Under the pieces are notes generated by a model. It saw nothing but the letters and a program-made list of their open reading frames with translations, was not told the origin of the DNA and searched no databases. Below are positions 26,510 to 38,659 of a stretch of 64,000 nucleotides of DNA, piece after piece; within the stretch, counting starts at the first letter, position 1; each line of letters begins with the position of its first letter. This stretch comes from Desmodesmus armatus. Its lineage: Eukaryota > Chlorophyta > Chlorophyceae > Sphaeropleales > Scenedesmaceae. The stretch spans positions 59,085-123,084 of the forward strand of contig VIIQ02000176.1 in assembly GCA_007449985.2 (NCBI GenBank), read 5' to 3'. Made by a program: the position numbers and the translations under genes.

Positions 26510-26540
26510 AATATGGCCGAACACGTCAAATGGGGTGGCA
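26420..26540 (-). pseudogene. Relic of a BTB-gene start and 5' flank
   Basis: Minus-strand codons from 26446 read MDSVQKQLEDL, matching MDSVQQQLEDL at the start of the BTB gene (39970). About 80 bp of upstream flank is also similar (CGTCTCGAAACC versus CGGTCTGGAAACC, then GCTCAAACGTA-like and GGCCGA boxes). Similarity stops after codon 11, where the opposite-strand ORF sequence begins, marking a rearrangement breakpoint. Confidence 0.6.
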
Positions 26541-26738
26541 AGGGCACGACCACTAATCATCCGCAGCTGCTGCAACGTTTCCGGCAGAGGTTTCCGGCTG
26601 CAGTTTGTCCTGAACCCACTGCAGCTGCTCCAAGGTAATGTCAGCCAAGTCGACTCGTCAAACCAAGCAGCGCATCGCATACCCCCCACACGCGTGCGCC
26701 TGAAATAGTTGGTCGCACGTCTGAACACTGCAGGGAAG

Positions 26739-26759
26739 GAGCCCCCCCCCCCCCCCCCA
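26739..26759. repeat. C homopolymer tract
   Basis: A run of about 18 C lies between unrelated sequences. Similar tracts occur at 38626, 43063, 57312 (as G), 60357 and 63010. Confidence 0.9.
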
Positions 26760-27654
26760 ACCTGGCGTGGATGTGACTCCATGTTGCTTCGTCGAACTTT
26801 GTGGCCCCTCAAGCCCTTTGACAGCTGATGCACATACTGACACCAAAAGGGCAGTTCTACCTATTTCCACGGCGCAAAGCCCATGCTGTTGCTCTGCGTA
26901 CATCTCCACCTGCAGTGGCCAAGCATCATGTAGTCGTACTGCTGCATGCTGCAGTCGAGTGGCTGGCTGGCTGCGCTGCCCTACAGTTGTGTTGCACTAC
27001 AATGTATTTGATGCCATGGCCGGAGTGCTGTCCGCATGTCTGCTTGGTGAGCCTCAAGTTTGAAGTAACATCTCTCCTGGTCAGTTGGGCAACCAGTGAA
27101 CCTACAGCATCCATGCATGACTACAAGATGCTGTACGGCACCCGGCTGACTTGGAAATAATTGCATGCTGGCTGCCACGTGCGCGTGAGGTGTACACCAA
27201 CTCACCATGCATGCGCAGCACACTTGTACAATTGCAAGCATGTACAAGTGTGCTGTGCACGAACCGCCCGCATACGACTGATTATGTGACTGTGTGTGTG
27301 TAAAAGTAAAAAGCACACCTCAGCAATGAGGATGCCAAAAAAAAGAGGCCCCATGCTGCCTGGGTGTGGCTGGCTGTTTCCTGCTGTCAGCCTCCCCCAT
27401 ACAGGGATGCAGGTGGCAAGATGCACTCAGCATCACCAGCAGCACATGACCAGACCGCAGAGCATGCAACGCAAAATGCCTACCTATGCCTACCGGTTTT
27501 ACAGTCCCGGCTCCTTACGTCTGTCGCAGCTTTCCAAGCGGAACAGACAGCTAGCTCGGCCTTTTCAGGATTCACATGTTTCCACTGTCTGACAGCGGTG
27601 CTCAATGTGTCAGACGTCGCTTACACTTTAAAAGACACCTCGCACTTGAACAAT

Positions 27655-27858
27655 GCAAGCGGGGCCACAGGGGAGCCACGCACCCAAGAGGCACCGCAAG
27701 CACCAAAACCCAAGCAACAGAAACCTGCACCTCAACAGGCCAACAGGCTCCGTCTTTTCCTTCCATTCAGCATGTCTCAAAAGCTCAGCATCGTCCAACA
27801 CAAACACATAATCACTGTGCTTAGCGCTATTGCAACTGTAGAGCTCAAATCACATGAC
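27655..27858 (+). repeat. About 204-bp near-identical direct repeat, copy 1
   Basis: It matches 28583-28787 with only a handful of substitutions (for example CATC/CATT and CACA/TAAA junctions). It starts at GCAAGCGGGGCCACAGGGG and ends at CAAATC(A/G)CATGAC. High identity implies a recent copy event within 1 kb. No ORF is conserved. Confidence 0.85.
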
Positions 27859-28161
27859 AGCTGCCGCACGTGTTGGGCTCTAGAGAGACTTCAGCGCTAG
27901 CAACAGTCATTCCCCCCCGTTCCGCCTCAAGCATATGCATTGGGCAGAACCTTGACATGCCGACAAGCCAACACGTGAACACTCAGCTGTCATACAGTCA
28001 AGGCTGACACGGTACCGAGGCACCATGTTTGCATGCAACCTTCACTACACAACATGCCAAACGACCACACTTGACTCACCCAGCAAAGCAGTACACATCA
28101 TCATTCACCACGCACAATCACTCCCTCCAGTGATTGCACACCTTGCAAGCAACTTGTCAGG

Positions 28162-28190
28162 CACACACACACACACACACACACATCATA
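28162..28190 (+). repeat. (CA)n microsatellite
   Basis: An uninterrupted run of about 13 CA dinucleotides, followed by degenerate CACACCACATGCATG. Confidence 0.9.
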
Positions 28191-28582
28191 CACACCACAT
28201 GCATGCACTGCCAACACACACGAACTCACATCACTGCTCAGGGCCAGCACTACCACTCAGCCTGAGCACTCTGTCGACACAACTGGACGTCCCAGGATGT
28301 CACTTTACACATCCCCTACACAAGGTTTTGCAGCTCCATCGGCCCTGCTGCATAGGCCCCAAACAAGGAAGCATGGGCTGTTAGTGCACATTGCACTCTG
28401 CGGGAGCTACCCAGTAGTGCAAACAATGGACGTCGATGACAAAAAGACACCAGCCAACCAACTTGCAATGCGAAAGAACCGCACCGCCTGCTCCCTCAAC
28501 CACCAGCGCAGGCCCCACAGCGCCACAGGTGGTACCGACCCCCAAAGCCCTCAGCCTACCTATGCCGGGACTGTAAAACAAC

Positions 28583-28787
28583 GCAAGCGGGGCCACAGGG
28601 GAGCCACGCACCCAAGAGGCACCGCAAGCACCAAAACCCAAGCAACAGAAACCTGCACCTCAACAGGCCAACAGGCTCCGTCTTTTCCTTCCATTCAGCA
28701 TGTCTCAAAAGCTCAGCATTGTCCAACATAAACACATAATCACTGTGCTTAGCGTTATTGCAACTGTAGAGCTCAAATCGCATGACA
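28583..28787 (+). repeat. About 204-bp near-identical direct repeat, copy 2
   Basis: Partner of 27655-27858, in the same orientation. Confidence 0.85.
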
Positions 28788-28935
28788 ACCCACCAAAAAT
28801 GCTGGCAAAGACACTGGCCAGGCTGTGATGTCCGCCCACCCTTGTAGCGGCTTGCAGTGGTGAAGGGGTTTCGGTGGTTTACCCTTCACGCGTGGTGATA
28901 CCAAGCTTCGGCTTCGGCAGTTAACTAGGTCTGGA

Positions 28936-29056
28936 GAGTACCACTATGTGGTGAAAGTATCCAGTAATGAGGGAATGACAGCACAGTGGCAGCATATGCA
29001 GCGGCAGTTCCATCTCCCCTTCCCTCCTTTAAAAAAACAAAAACAAAAAAAAGAGC
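28936..29056 (+). mobile_element. SINE-like dispersed repeat, copy 1 with A-rich tail
   Basis: About 95 bp from GAGTACCACTATGTGGTGAA to CCCCTTCCCTCC are virtually identical to 46974-47067. Here they are followed by about 25 bases of A-rich tail (AAAAAAACAAAAACAAAAAA), the hallmark of RNA-templated (LINE-driven) insertion. The head contains a small inverted repeat, ACCACTATGTGGT. No polymerase III boxes are clear. Confidence 0.65.
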
Positions 29057-31424
29057 ATACATACGAGGAGCGGACGAAACAAACAGGACTACGTACAGCA
29101 AGCAGCTACCGTACGTGGTGTGCACACCAAAACCCAGGAAACATGTGCATACACCCTAGCGCAGCTACTCCCTTATCTAACTGCCAGGAGCTTGGCTGGG
29201 TCCTGGCATGGTCACAGCTGCACAGAAGCCCTGCGGGCGAGCACAACCCAGGCACAACTGTACCCTTAGCACTGCGCCCAAAAGGTGGCGTGCCACGAAA
29301 GCATTGAAAAGTAAACAGCAAACCCAAGTCTTGCCCTACAATTCCAGGCAACCGCCTGCCAGGTGGAAGGCAACCCCACTGACCCAGCCACAATGCAGTC
29401 CATGTCCCGACATGCAGATGCATCAGGACACAGGAACAAAGATGGCGCATGCTGCCAGCGCAATTATGGCTGTGTACTAATGCCCTTCATCACCACGGGT
29501 TTGCAGCGCTGGGCCACTCAGCATTGTGTGAAGCACATGGCCAGGCAGCAGAGTGTGCAAGACAAAACGCCTACCCACCAAAGAGAAGCCCGTGCAGCAA
29601 CAAAGACTGTGTGCAGCTGCAAACCGTTGTGCACCCACAAAGACCGAAGCTACATGTTGTGCTCTGACCAACACCCAAACACCTGTGCTCACACCAAAAA
29701 CTGCTAGCACAACTGATCCCATGCTGGCACTGGCCCATGGTCAAGTACACTAGAGGCCCCTGCTCTCCCCCGCACAGCATGTCGCCTGAAAGACCCATAG
29801 CCAAGTATGCAGCACCACTGCTGCACCAAAGCATGCATCCAGGTGGAATGCTCTCACGTGCTTGCAGGACCAGCAACGATGCCAGCAGATATGCACCACT
29901 ACTACCACCACCACCACCACCAAACCACAAAGCAGCAGGACGTGTGCACGCACGCTCCACAACAGAGCACTTCTCACACACCATCAAAGTACACCCCCTG
30001 CAGCCTTGCACATGACTGGGTGCCGTTTCCGAGCCTACCAGGCTCACTTCCCCAGGTCGGCAACTGTTGCATGCCGTTCACACTGGGAATGTACCACCAA
30101 CAGCCTCCAACAGCAGCCATCAAAAGCTCCCGCCCACCACCCATGCGACACAAGCCTCTGCTAATGCCTGACACTTGCCCGTTTGCATACCTGGCCTGAC
30201 ATGGGTGAGCATACAGCACCATAGACAGGCCCCAAACAACCAAAGCTTGACAAAGGCACGGGCCTTGCCGCCAGCCCATTCACAAACAAGCAAGAAGTGA
30301 CGAGCCAAATAAAGATAAACACAGAGCAACCACACTGCCCAGGCCAAGCCATTTTAGGCCAGGCATGTTTTATGCAAAATAACAACCGCTGCGAGTTACT
30401 CCACAAAGCGCCCCAGGGAACACACGCTGACTCTGGTCAGAATTCCGAGGCCACAAGCCGAGGCCACAAGAGAAACCATAAAGTGGATACACGGCACTTG
30501 GGAACACCAAGAGCATGCAGCAGACTTAGCCCAGCCAGTGACAGCGCCAAAATCGGCAGCAGCACACATGCCGCATCTGCCCCCATAAACCACTATTTTA
30601 ATCACCAGCATGCACGACCTGCCGCATGCCCCAAGCACTCCCAGCAGCAGCGTGCACACCAAACAACAGTGCACACCGTGTCCTCAAGATCCTCAACACA
30701 CCCAAGGCAGCATATGCAGAATGCAATTCATGCAACCTGCCATCAAACACACCCACTCAAACATTGAACAAAAGTTGCAAGGCAAGTGAACAATCGAAAG
30801 TGTTGGCAATATGTGCACCCACCAACTCCCTTTGCAGCTCCTCATCCTACCTCATACCGCCCAAGCCAGCCAAAGGGTCCAACGCCAACACACTAACAGG
30901 AAAGTCCACACACTGCTCCCTTCAACCTCTGATGCACACATGTTGACACCACCATCCAACACCAGAGGGCAACCATCTTTCTGTCAAAAGCAACAAATCA
31001 ACGCACACATCATCATTTGCAAGAACAAAACACACAGAACAACACACCTTGCACTGAGAACACCTTCATGGGATAAAGGTACAGACTTCCCAACTAGTGC
31101 GACACTTTGACCCCCGTCAGCTGCACTCAGGGCATAGGGCGTGCGCCCTGGCATGAACCACATTCAGGGCACCCCATATACCCCAGCTGCCACCACAGCT
31201 GTGGCCTGGCAGTCAACTGGGCACCTCGCCCAGGGCCAGGCCCCTTCACACAGCAGCACAACACACGAAGCCAGAGGCCACTCAGACAAAACCCCTCCAG
31301 CTGATTCATCCAGCGTCAGGCAAACAATGCTTGCTGCAGTCAGACAGGTCACGCGTCTCAGCCCCTACGTGTCCACTCCTCTCCACCATCCTGCTGTGTC
31401 TGCTGCAGGCGCACGCCATGTCAT

Positions 31425-34400
31425 TCAGCAACGCACTGCCGCAGATACCCCCAACCTCTCCAGCTTTGCCTTGATGTCAACATCATTCGCAGCACCCCAG
31501 TCCATGGTCACCTGCAAGGTGTGGCAGATTCAGGAACATCTCAACTCACCAACCAACCATGCTCTAGGCACTCCTTGCCAAGGAGAAACGGTTTCTGGCA
31601 CTGATGGCAGTAGTAGTGAAAGACGTCTGATGGCATGGCATCATGCATTGTGGCCACAAGTCGTTCCACTGGCCCAGCTGGTTGGCAGGTGGTGCTGCAA
31701 CCCTGGGCTCAATCTCATAACACAGGCACAACAGCGGCTGTGGCGCTTAGCGTCCATACCGTGCAGCTCAATGGCTGATCTGAAGCACACTATGGCGATA
31801 AAAGTGACCATATGAAAGCCCACAATCCACACATACACTCACCGATGACTGCACACCAGGTGCTTGCATGACTGCTGTTCCAGGGCGCGGGTAGATGCTG
31901 TGGCAGAAGTCAAAGTCAGACCGGTTGATGTCGAAGCCGCCGGGCACAGCCTTGCCGCCCTTCATGATTTCGCCTGGCAACTGGTAGGCCATGATGGACA
32001 CAACATCCACTGCATGGAGGGGAGGGGTGTATAAGCATGTGGTGCATACGGGTGTCAGCGGCAAGTACGTGTTGAGCAGGCTTGAAGTCTGAAGTTGGCA
32101 AGTGGGCATCTGCCAACCAAGCTTAACATCAAGGAGAGTCTACAAAACTGAGTAAAAGGTGGATTCAACACCGCTTTGCACCCTTGCCAGTGCCACAGCT
32201 TTGATTGTTTCCTGTGCCGTATGTGGACCACTTCAGCCCCGGCCATTCATGCAGGCACTCGGCAACAGGCTCTGACGCAGTCACATGTAACCAGCTCCTG
32301 TCCTTCACCTGATGCTGCGAGGTTGCTGTACAGTACTACCATGTGGGCTTGAATGCAACATAAGTTTTGCACAACAGCCTTTGGAATGCGAATCCCCGCC
32401 TTCCCCCTTAACAGGCCAGATCCGTCTGTAGGGCGTAGTACAGCATTCTATCATAGCATGATCATCTATGCATGACCTATGGCGTTTGTGCCCTGGCGGC
32501 ATCAGCTCGTCACTAACAGGCACAAAACCCTGCTGCAGGAGCCATGACGGAGTGGTATATGAAATTGAACAGCGGACCACGCAACCAGCTGGTTGCTGAC
32601 AGAGTAGCAGTGTGCACCTGGTGTGCCCATGATAGTGTGCTGGTCCAGAGGCACCAGCACGTTGTTGTCCACCATTGCTGCAGACCAGCCATAGGCGTTC
32701 CTGCAGCACAGCAGTTCACATGCAGGGAAGTGGAAGGGAAGCACAGAGTGAGCCCAGTACAAAGGAAGCAGTTTCAGGGTTATCCCTGCCGGCCAACACG
32801 TCACCGAATGTACCCACGTTGATGCCACTGTTCCATGCGCTGCCCAGAAGCTGCCTGCAGTCGCTTTGAAAAGAGGTGTGCGCTCACCTGAAGTACTCAT
32901 ACGCCTTGTTGCGGTCGATGTTGTTCACCACTTCCAGCTTCAGGTACTCATGTGGGAAGCCCAGGGTGTGTCCTGTCTCGTGCCTGACCACGCGCCTGTA
33001 CTCGCTCTCGGGGTAAGACATACTGAAGCCTTGCAGGTTCATGGTGGGCTGGCCAAAGCAGGGCGGAGGCAGCAGCAAACACAGGCAGGCAGCATTTGAA
33101 GGTTGCAACACTCTGGCCGTCAGCATGAGCTTGATGATAACACAAGCACTGCTGCGCGTGTGCGAAAGGTTGTCAGGAGTTTCTCTGTGCGCACCATACG
33201 GTGGTTCAGGCCGTGCTTACTGCAAGAGGCACGTTCAGTTGTATCAGTCCAGCCATCTGCCTTTGAGTAACAATATCCACAGTATAGTATGCACACACGA
33301 TGCGATTCCCATGATGCCTCGCCCCCATACTCGTGCAGGCAGCAGGCTGTGCATTCATGTATAATCCCAGTGCCGTTAACATCACCACACACTCTATCTC
33401 GTTTGTTGCATGCGGCCCTGCTTCCTGCAAATGACAGATGGCATTGTGCCTGGCTGTGGTTGATGCCTGTGGTGTCCTCCTGTGTCAGCTGATGCATGCT
33501 CTAAGCAGATTCAACAGCGAAATCGGCCGCTGAGGCAGTCAGCCTGTATCTGGCTGTCAGGGACCAGGGTGATGTCTGTGCCCAGGTAGGACCAGTAGCC
33601 AGATCCAGCGAGTGAGATGCGCACGTCTGCGCGTTCATTGTGGGAAACCTGCGGCAGTTGCAGCATCAACAGTAGGGTGGTGATCACCAATGTCTCTCCT
33701 CCAATCCGTCAGGGCGATCAGACTGAGTCTGGTTGGGCAGTCAGTTGGTGACAGGCTGTTGTGACAATATCACGGGCCAAAGTGATGCATCACAGCAGCT
33801 TCCCGTGTGACCTTCCTGAGAGAGGCTGTCGCAGTGGTAGTAGGGCGCTAGTGCTGCCGGCCCCGCCTCACTCACCAGCACAAAGGTGATGCTGCAGTCC
33901 CAAGCATTCATGTGGCTCAGAATACGCTGCTGCAGCTCTGCTGGTGCCAGCTGCGGCTCCATAAAGCGAACTGCAACAGCATGCGGCATACTGTATCAGA
34001 CCGTCTACAGGCTGTACCAGATGAGGCACCGATGTGAGCACAGACACACAGCTCCCCTTTTGATGGACTTGCCCATTGTAGCAGCTTTGTCTTGACTCAG
34101 CTTTGCCTTCAAGGCTTGGTGTCGCCGTTTTGGTGCCATGCACAACCCCCCACCCCCTTTTTAAGTCAACAGTTGTCGCGGACGGCTTGAGTGACGCCTC
34201 TTGCTTGGTCAATGCCTCCAGTGCTACTTATACGTGGGTGGCTGGTTGGTCCCATCACTAGTGCATTTGGGATCGAAATGTTTTGGTGCTGGATGGCCCC
34301 CAGCTGTCCTTTACTTCTTCTGCTGCATCACCAACAGATCCTGTTTGGGGTTCCATTAGAACATGGATATTGCAGCCTTGCCGCGGCCTCTACTTGAGTT

Positions 34401-35034
34401 TCGGTTGAACAAACCGGTTGCAAGTACCGCGGCAGCTCAAAATGGCGTGCTGGGAGCACACATGTCATGACAGTGGGTTTTGGGTCAGCTAACCCAAAAC
34501 ATTGTGCTGGACCGGCGTACACAGAGCACCAGCAGCGCTGTAAATGTTTGATCGCCTTTCAAACATGTCCAAGACACCATCTGCAACAGGACAGCGGCTG
34601 TACACTACGGTATAGACATGCATACGGAGAGTGACCCAGAACGGGGGTCATCCCCAAGTAGGCCAGCTACTTTGAGCATTGGCAGCATGTTCATGACACC
34701 AGGTTGGGGGCTCATTCACCACACCTTTCGAAGGCAAACACACTCTTTATCACGCTGAGCAGTGCTGGCGCCCCCATGGAACTGACCACCACCCAACACC
34801 TGGCCTCACCGCCCAACACCTGGCCTCACCTGTCAGGGTGCGGGGTGTAGGTCCCCAGTACTTTGTGGTCATCACCGCCAGCTGCTGGGGGGCCACCACA
34901 ACCGCTGGCAGGCGGAAGTTGCCAGGTGCATTTGCGGGAAACAGATCCTTGGCCACCTTGTGGGCATCATCGAGCAGGCGTTCTGGCAAAAACCTGATGG
35001 TGCAGCTCACTCCCTCGGGCGTGCCGTTGGCCAT
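31425..35034 (-). CDS. Metzincin-type zinc metallopeptidase, seven exons
   Basis: Zinc endopeptidase resembling M12/astacin-like algal ZnMc proteins. Exons 35034-34830, 33970-33876, 33648-33544, 33048-32888, 32700-32618, 32009-31843 and 31511-31425 give 300 residues with matching phases. The active-site signature HETGHTLGFPHEY (HExxHxxGxxH: three zinc-binding His and the catalytic Glu) is in exon 4. The Met-turn SIMAY is in exon 6, followed by a PGGFDIN...SIYPR tail found in this family. All junctions are GT-AG except after exon 3, which fits only as CAG/GCTGAC, a GC-AG intron. There is no clear signal peptide at the chosen ATG (MANGTPEGVS), so a missed 5' exon or a cytosolic location are both possible. 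It is divergent from its paralogue at 35451. Confidence 0.85.
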
Positions 35035-35450
35035 TTCTGCTTCTGGGGAGGCTGCAAGAGAAGGGTAAAGGGCAAGGTGCGTGCGATGAATGGTACTACT
35101 AGCAAGGTGTTAGTTTGATCAGTGTTCTGGGAAGCTGCAACCAGGGGCGCAAAGCAAGCCATCTGCTACAACCGGGGACCCCAAGTGAGCCAGTTGCTCC
35201 ATTGAGCAGCGCATCTGCTCCATTGAGGAGCTTGTTACCATTACCTTGTTCTCAAGCAGGTTACAACCAGCTTTAGGCTGTGCTGTGTATTTGTGTTTGT
35301 ATCGACGCTGCGGGGGTACGTACAGGTTCGAAACACACAGTTGGTAAGTTGGGTGGCCCTGAGCGCACCAATGAGCCCGAGTACATGCTATGGACCAAAA
35401 CCCTCCTGACTGTGACCGACGTGGCTTTAAGCCATGATACAGGACGAGCG
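35035..35450. promoter_or_regulatory. Shared upstream region of two divergent metallopeptidase genes
   Basis: The 416 bp between the two start codons must hold both promoters, if the start codons are right. It contains a direct repeat GC(A/G)CATCTGCTCCATTGA(G) near 35200-35230. No TATA element is evident. Confidence 0.5.
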
Positions 35451-37244
35451 ATGGACGATGCTGAGCCTCAGGCATGCAACAACATCGCCAAACCAACAAT
35501 CACATCAGACTTCGGCCCACTCCCCCGTTTCGGGTTGCCAAAGCAGATGAGCAGGGATCCTGCAAAATTCTGTGCCCTACCTGACCATGGTAAGCACGTG
35601 AGCGCAGTAAGTCGTTCTGCTTGGGCTGTCTGAGCTGTTTACACAGTTTCCACATGGCAACCATTTCACATTCTTGCCGTGCAGTGTTTCAAGTGGCCAG
35701 GGGGACAGCAGTCCCCCCTCCAGCAGCAGGAGGCTGTTACATCAAGCCCCTTCCTGATCGCCTGCAGGCAGCAGCTGCAGCAACAGCAGCAGAGGTGCAT
35801 CCTGCCAATGCCCCCCCGCACACCAACGCGCTGGAGGCTCTGCTGGACCCACTGCGTGCTGCAGGCACACGCTTCTGGGGCCCCCAACGACGAACACTGA
35901 CAGTTGGGTTCTTGGAGCCCACACCCCCAGAACTGCAGCACACAATTGTTCACCACATGAACGCGTGGAACTGCAGCATCAGCTTCGTCCTGGTAAGGCA
36001 TGCCCCGCTGATTCGTGGATTGAGGATGCGTTCTCATCCACACCCAAAGCAACAGCGAATGCTGCTGTTGGATGCATGTCAACAAAAGCTGTCCAGCTCA
36101 AAAGGGGTTTGCAGGCGCGTTCTCACCAGTCAAGCATATGTATGCACATACTGACAAATGTGATGTCCTGGATTGCTGTCTCCATGCTGCTGCACCCCTA
36201 TGCACAGCCGATATCGGCTGCATGGCATCGATGCATGCATATGATGTTAGTGGCAGCATGTTGCAGCAGGGTTGCTCCATGGTCCCTGCCCTTGCCATGC
36301 TGACGTTTCAGGTCACAGCTGGGCAGGCTGCTCCAGATGTGCGCATCACCCTGGCCGATCAGGGCAGCAGCTGGGCCTTCCTGGGCACAGACTCGCTGCA
36401 TGTGCCAGACGACATGCCCACCATGGCACTGCCAGGCCTCCTGGCCCTGCCAGAGCAGGAGCTGCGCTGGCGGGTGATCCATGAGAGTGGGCACATCCTG
36501 GGCTTCCAGCACCAGGGCCTTGCGCGCAGAGAGGTGGTGCATGACATCATCCCAGTGGAGGCGTACAAGTGGTTCAAGTGGGGGAGGGGGGGGCTGCTGC
36601 AGCGCTGATGCCAGTGGCTGAGACGCTTGTTGGATAGCTGCACGCTGGAAAGAGGCATTGCGGGCAAACATGGCTGGCTCTCGTCATGAGCTATGCGTGG
36701 CATGGCACTCTGCTCCTCCCCTATTGAAACACTGTTGTGTGGCAGCCATGATGTTGTGTTGCCACTTGACAGAACATGGCATAACATGACTGCCAGGACA
36801 GCTCACAGCCAAGCATCTACTGGCATGCCGCCTACTCGGAAGTTGCCCAGTGTGCACCTGCGAGGCTGCACAGTGCGAATGCTCGTAGTTCCAGGAAGCT
36901 CTACTGCTGCCGCTGCTCATGTGCGCATGGTCATGCTGCTCATTATTTTCCCATGCAGGCAAACCCAGGGCTGGAACCCAAGTCTTGTGGACAAGCTCGT
37001 GCTGCAACCCCTGCACCATGCTGCAGCACCAGCGCCTTGCACAGCAGCAGAGCAGAATGCGGCCAGCAGGCACAGTGGCAGCGGCGGCAGTGGCAGTGAT
37101 TCTGTCATGGCGTTTTGGCTCCCAGCTGGCATCATGAGGAGTGGGGTGGAGGCCCGGGGCGCACTCAACCTGACTGCAGCAGATAGGGAGATGGGCCAGG
37201 CAGTCTACCCAGTTGCGCGTGGCAACATGACAGGCAGCAGTTGA
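35451..37244 (+). CDS. Metzincin-type zinc metallopeptidase paralogue, four exons
   Basis: Exons 35451-35589, 35685-35992, 36312-36577 and 36959-37244 join in phase (1, 0, 2) to give 332 residues ending at TGA 37242. The zinc motif HESGHILGFQH is in exon 3 and the Met-turn region VMAFWLPAGIM in exon 4. Shared landmarks with the minus-strand paralogue are NAW(N/D)CSI(S/T)FVL, DVRI(T/S)LA, GTD and QGWNPSLVD against YGWSAAMVD. Two intron positions (after FVL, and in the codon after WF/YF) are identical in both genes, while this copy lacks three other introns. Residues 50-115 form an Ala/Pro-rich insert absent from the partner. ATG 35451 is the last of several possible starts in the open frame. 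A head-to-head duplication is inferred. Confidence 0.85.
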
Positions 37245-38628
37245 TCGGCCAGATCATTTGTGATTACATCATCCCTGAACACCCATAATTAAGGGGCCTC
37301 GCAAGTGTGTGCGTGCATGGTGTGCATGGGCCGTGGGGCTCTTCTGTGTGCACAGTTGTATATGAGTGTGTGAAATTGTTAAATTTGTGTTGCCCAGGCC
37401 TCAACTCTTTGCTTCGCAGTACTGCCACCTGCTCCGCAACGTGGAGGGCAGCACTGACAGCATAGCTTGGCTTATAACACATACATTTGCCCTTCTGCTG
37501 CCTTGGGGTGCAGCCGGTGCTGGCGGGGCAGCGGGTGTGAGGGTGAAGCTGAACATAGTGGAGTGGAGGGACGCACACCGATGGCATGGCTCAGGGCCGT
37601 GGGTGCTGCTGTTGTCAGGGCGGGGTGTCAGGGTCACCCGGACCTCGCTGCTGTTGTGGGGTTGAGGGGTCACAGGGGCTGCTGTAACAGGGGTATGGGT
37701 CTTGGAAGGGTGTGTTGCAGCCCAAGGGTGGTAAGGATGAAGGGCCAAGGGTGCACAATGAAGCACCTTGATATCCACAGTAAAGTCAGGTTACCAATCA
37801 ACCGTACTGTCTTGAGAGTAAGGCGTAAGGGGTGAGAGTCTGCACAAGGGTCAGCCTATAAGGGTTGTTGATACCCCTCACTGTGCTGCTGTTCTGCCGG
37901 GGGTGGGGGTTCTGCGACTGCTGCTGACCCTCTCAGAGGCAGTACTGCACACTTGGTGCAACTGTACTGCCAATGCTCACACAAACCACCGGGGCTGATC
38001 TCAAACACAGGGCGTGAGTTGAAGGCTGTAGGCACCTGCTGCTCAACACATGAGACACAGGTGACCCTCCGTCACGCGCTGATCACGTGAGAGTGCACAC
38101 TGGTAACAGGTACGGTTGTAATAAGATTGCAGAGGCTGAAGCTGCCGTGTCTGTCAACAAAAGAAGTGGTTAGTGATGCATATGCATGTGCAGCTGTACC
38201 TAGACGACCTGGTAACAGGGACGGTTGTCTAGATGGGACTGCTGGCAAGTCTGGCACATGGCACATGTCATAAGACTGGCTGAGCCTCACAGGGCGTCAC
38301 AGCACTGGTATCAAAAGCCAAAATACAGGATGTTACATCACAAAAGCACGATAAACGCCGTGCCTTAGCACTGCTCACACCATTCTCACCTCAACCCGTA
38401 CTGGGGGAGTACATGTAGTACAACAAGAACGTTTTAGAGCTTTGAGACCGACTATTAGTTATGATGTAACAGCAAATCGTCCATCAGAAAAGCCCACGCA
38501 TGCTCACGACATGCATTAATAAATATCAGTCAGCCGATGTGCATTTCGTCATGTAGTCCTCAACCTTCGCGAACTGGCAAATGCATACCAACAATTATGC
38601 ATGCAAAACACCTGCCACACTCCAACCC

Positions 38629-38659
<31 letters not shown>

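Larger units (their letters stand above)
26840..31424. other. Long AC-rich (plus strand) non-coding tract
   Basis: No coding exon is supported. From about 27.3 kb the plus strand is strongly enriched in A and C (CCAACAC, CACACA), so the minus strand is TG-rich, like the sense strand of introns and UTRs of the recognised genes here. This suggests minus-strand transcription, perhaps a very long 3' UTR or further introns downstream of the metallopeptidase stop at 31425. Alternatively it is repeat-derived filler. It contains a 204-bp duplication, a CA microsatellite (28162-28190) and a SINE-like insertion. Confidence 0.4.

Noticed and set aside
29571..30047. Cys-rich minus ORF of 158 codons in the AC-rich tract
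   Set aside because: Composition-driven open frame (TG-rich strand gives Cys, Val, Gly, Trp) without domains or splice consistency.
38400..38470. GTTTTAGAGC string reminiscent of a CRISPR repeat
   Set aside because: A single occurrence with no repeats or spacers, in a eukaryotic context.
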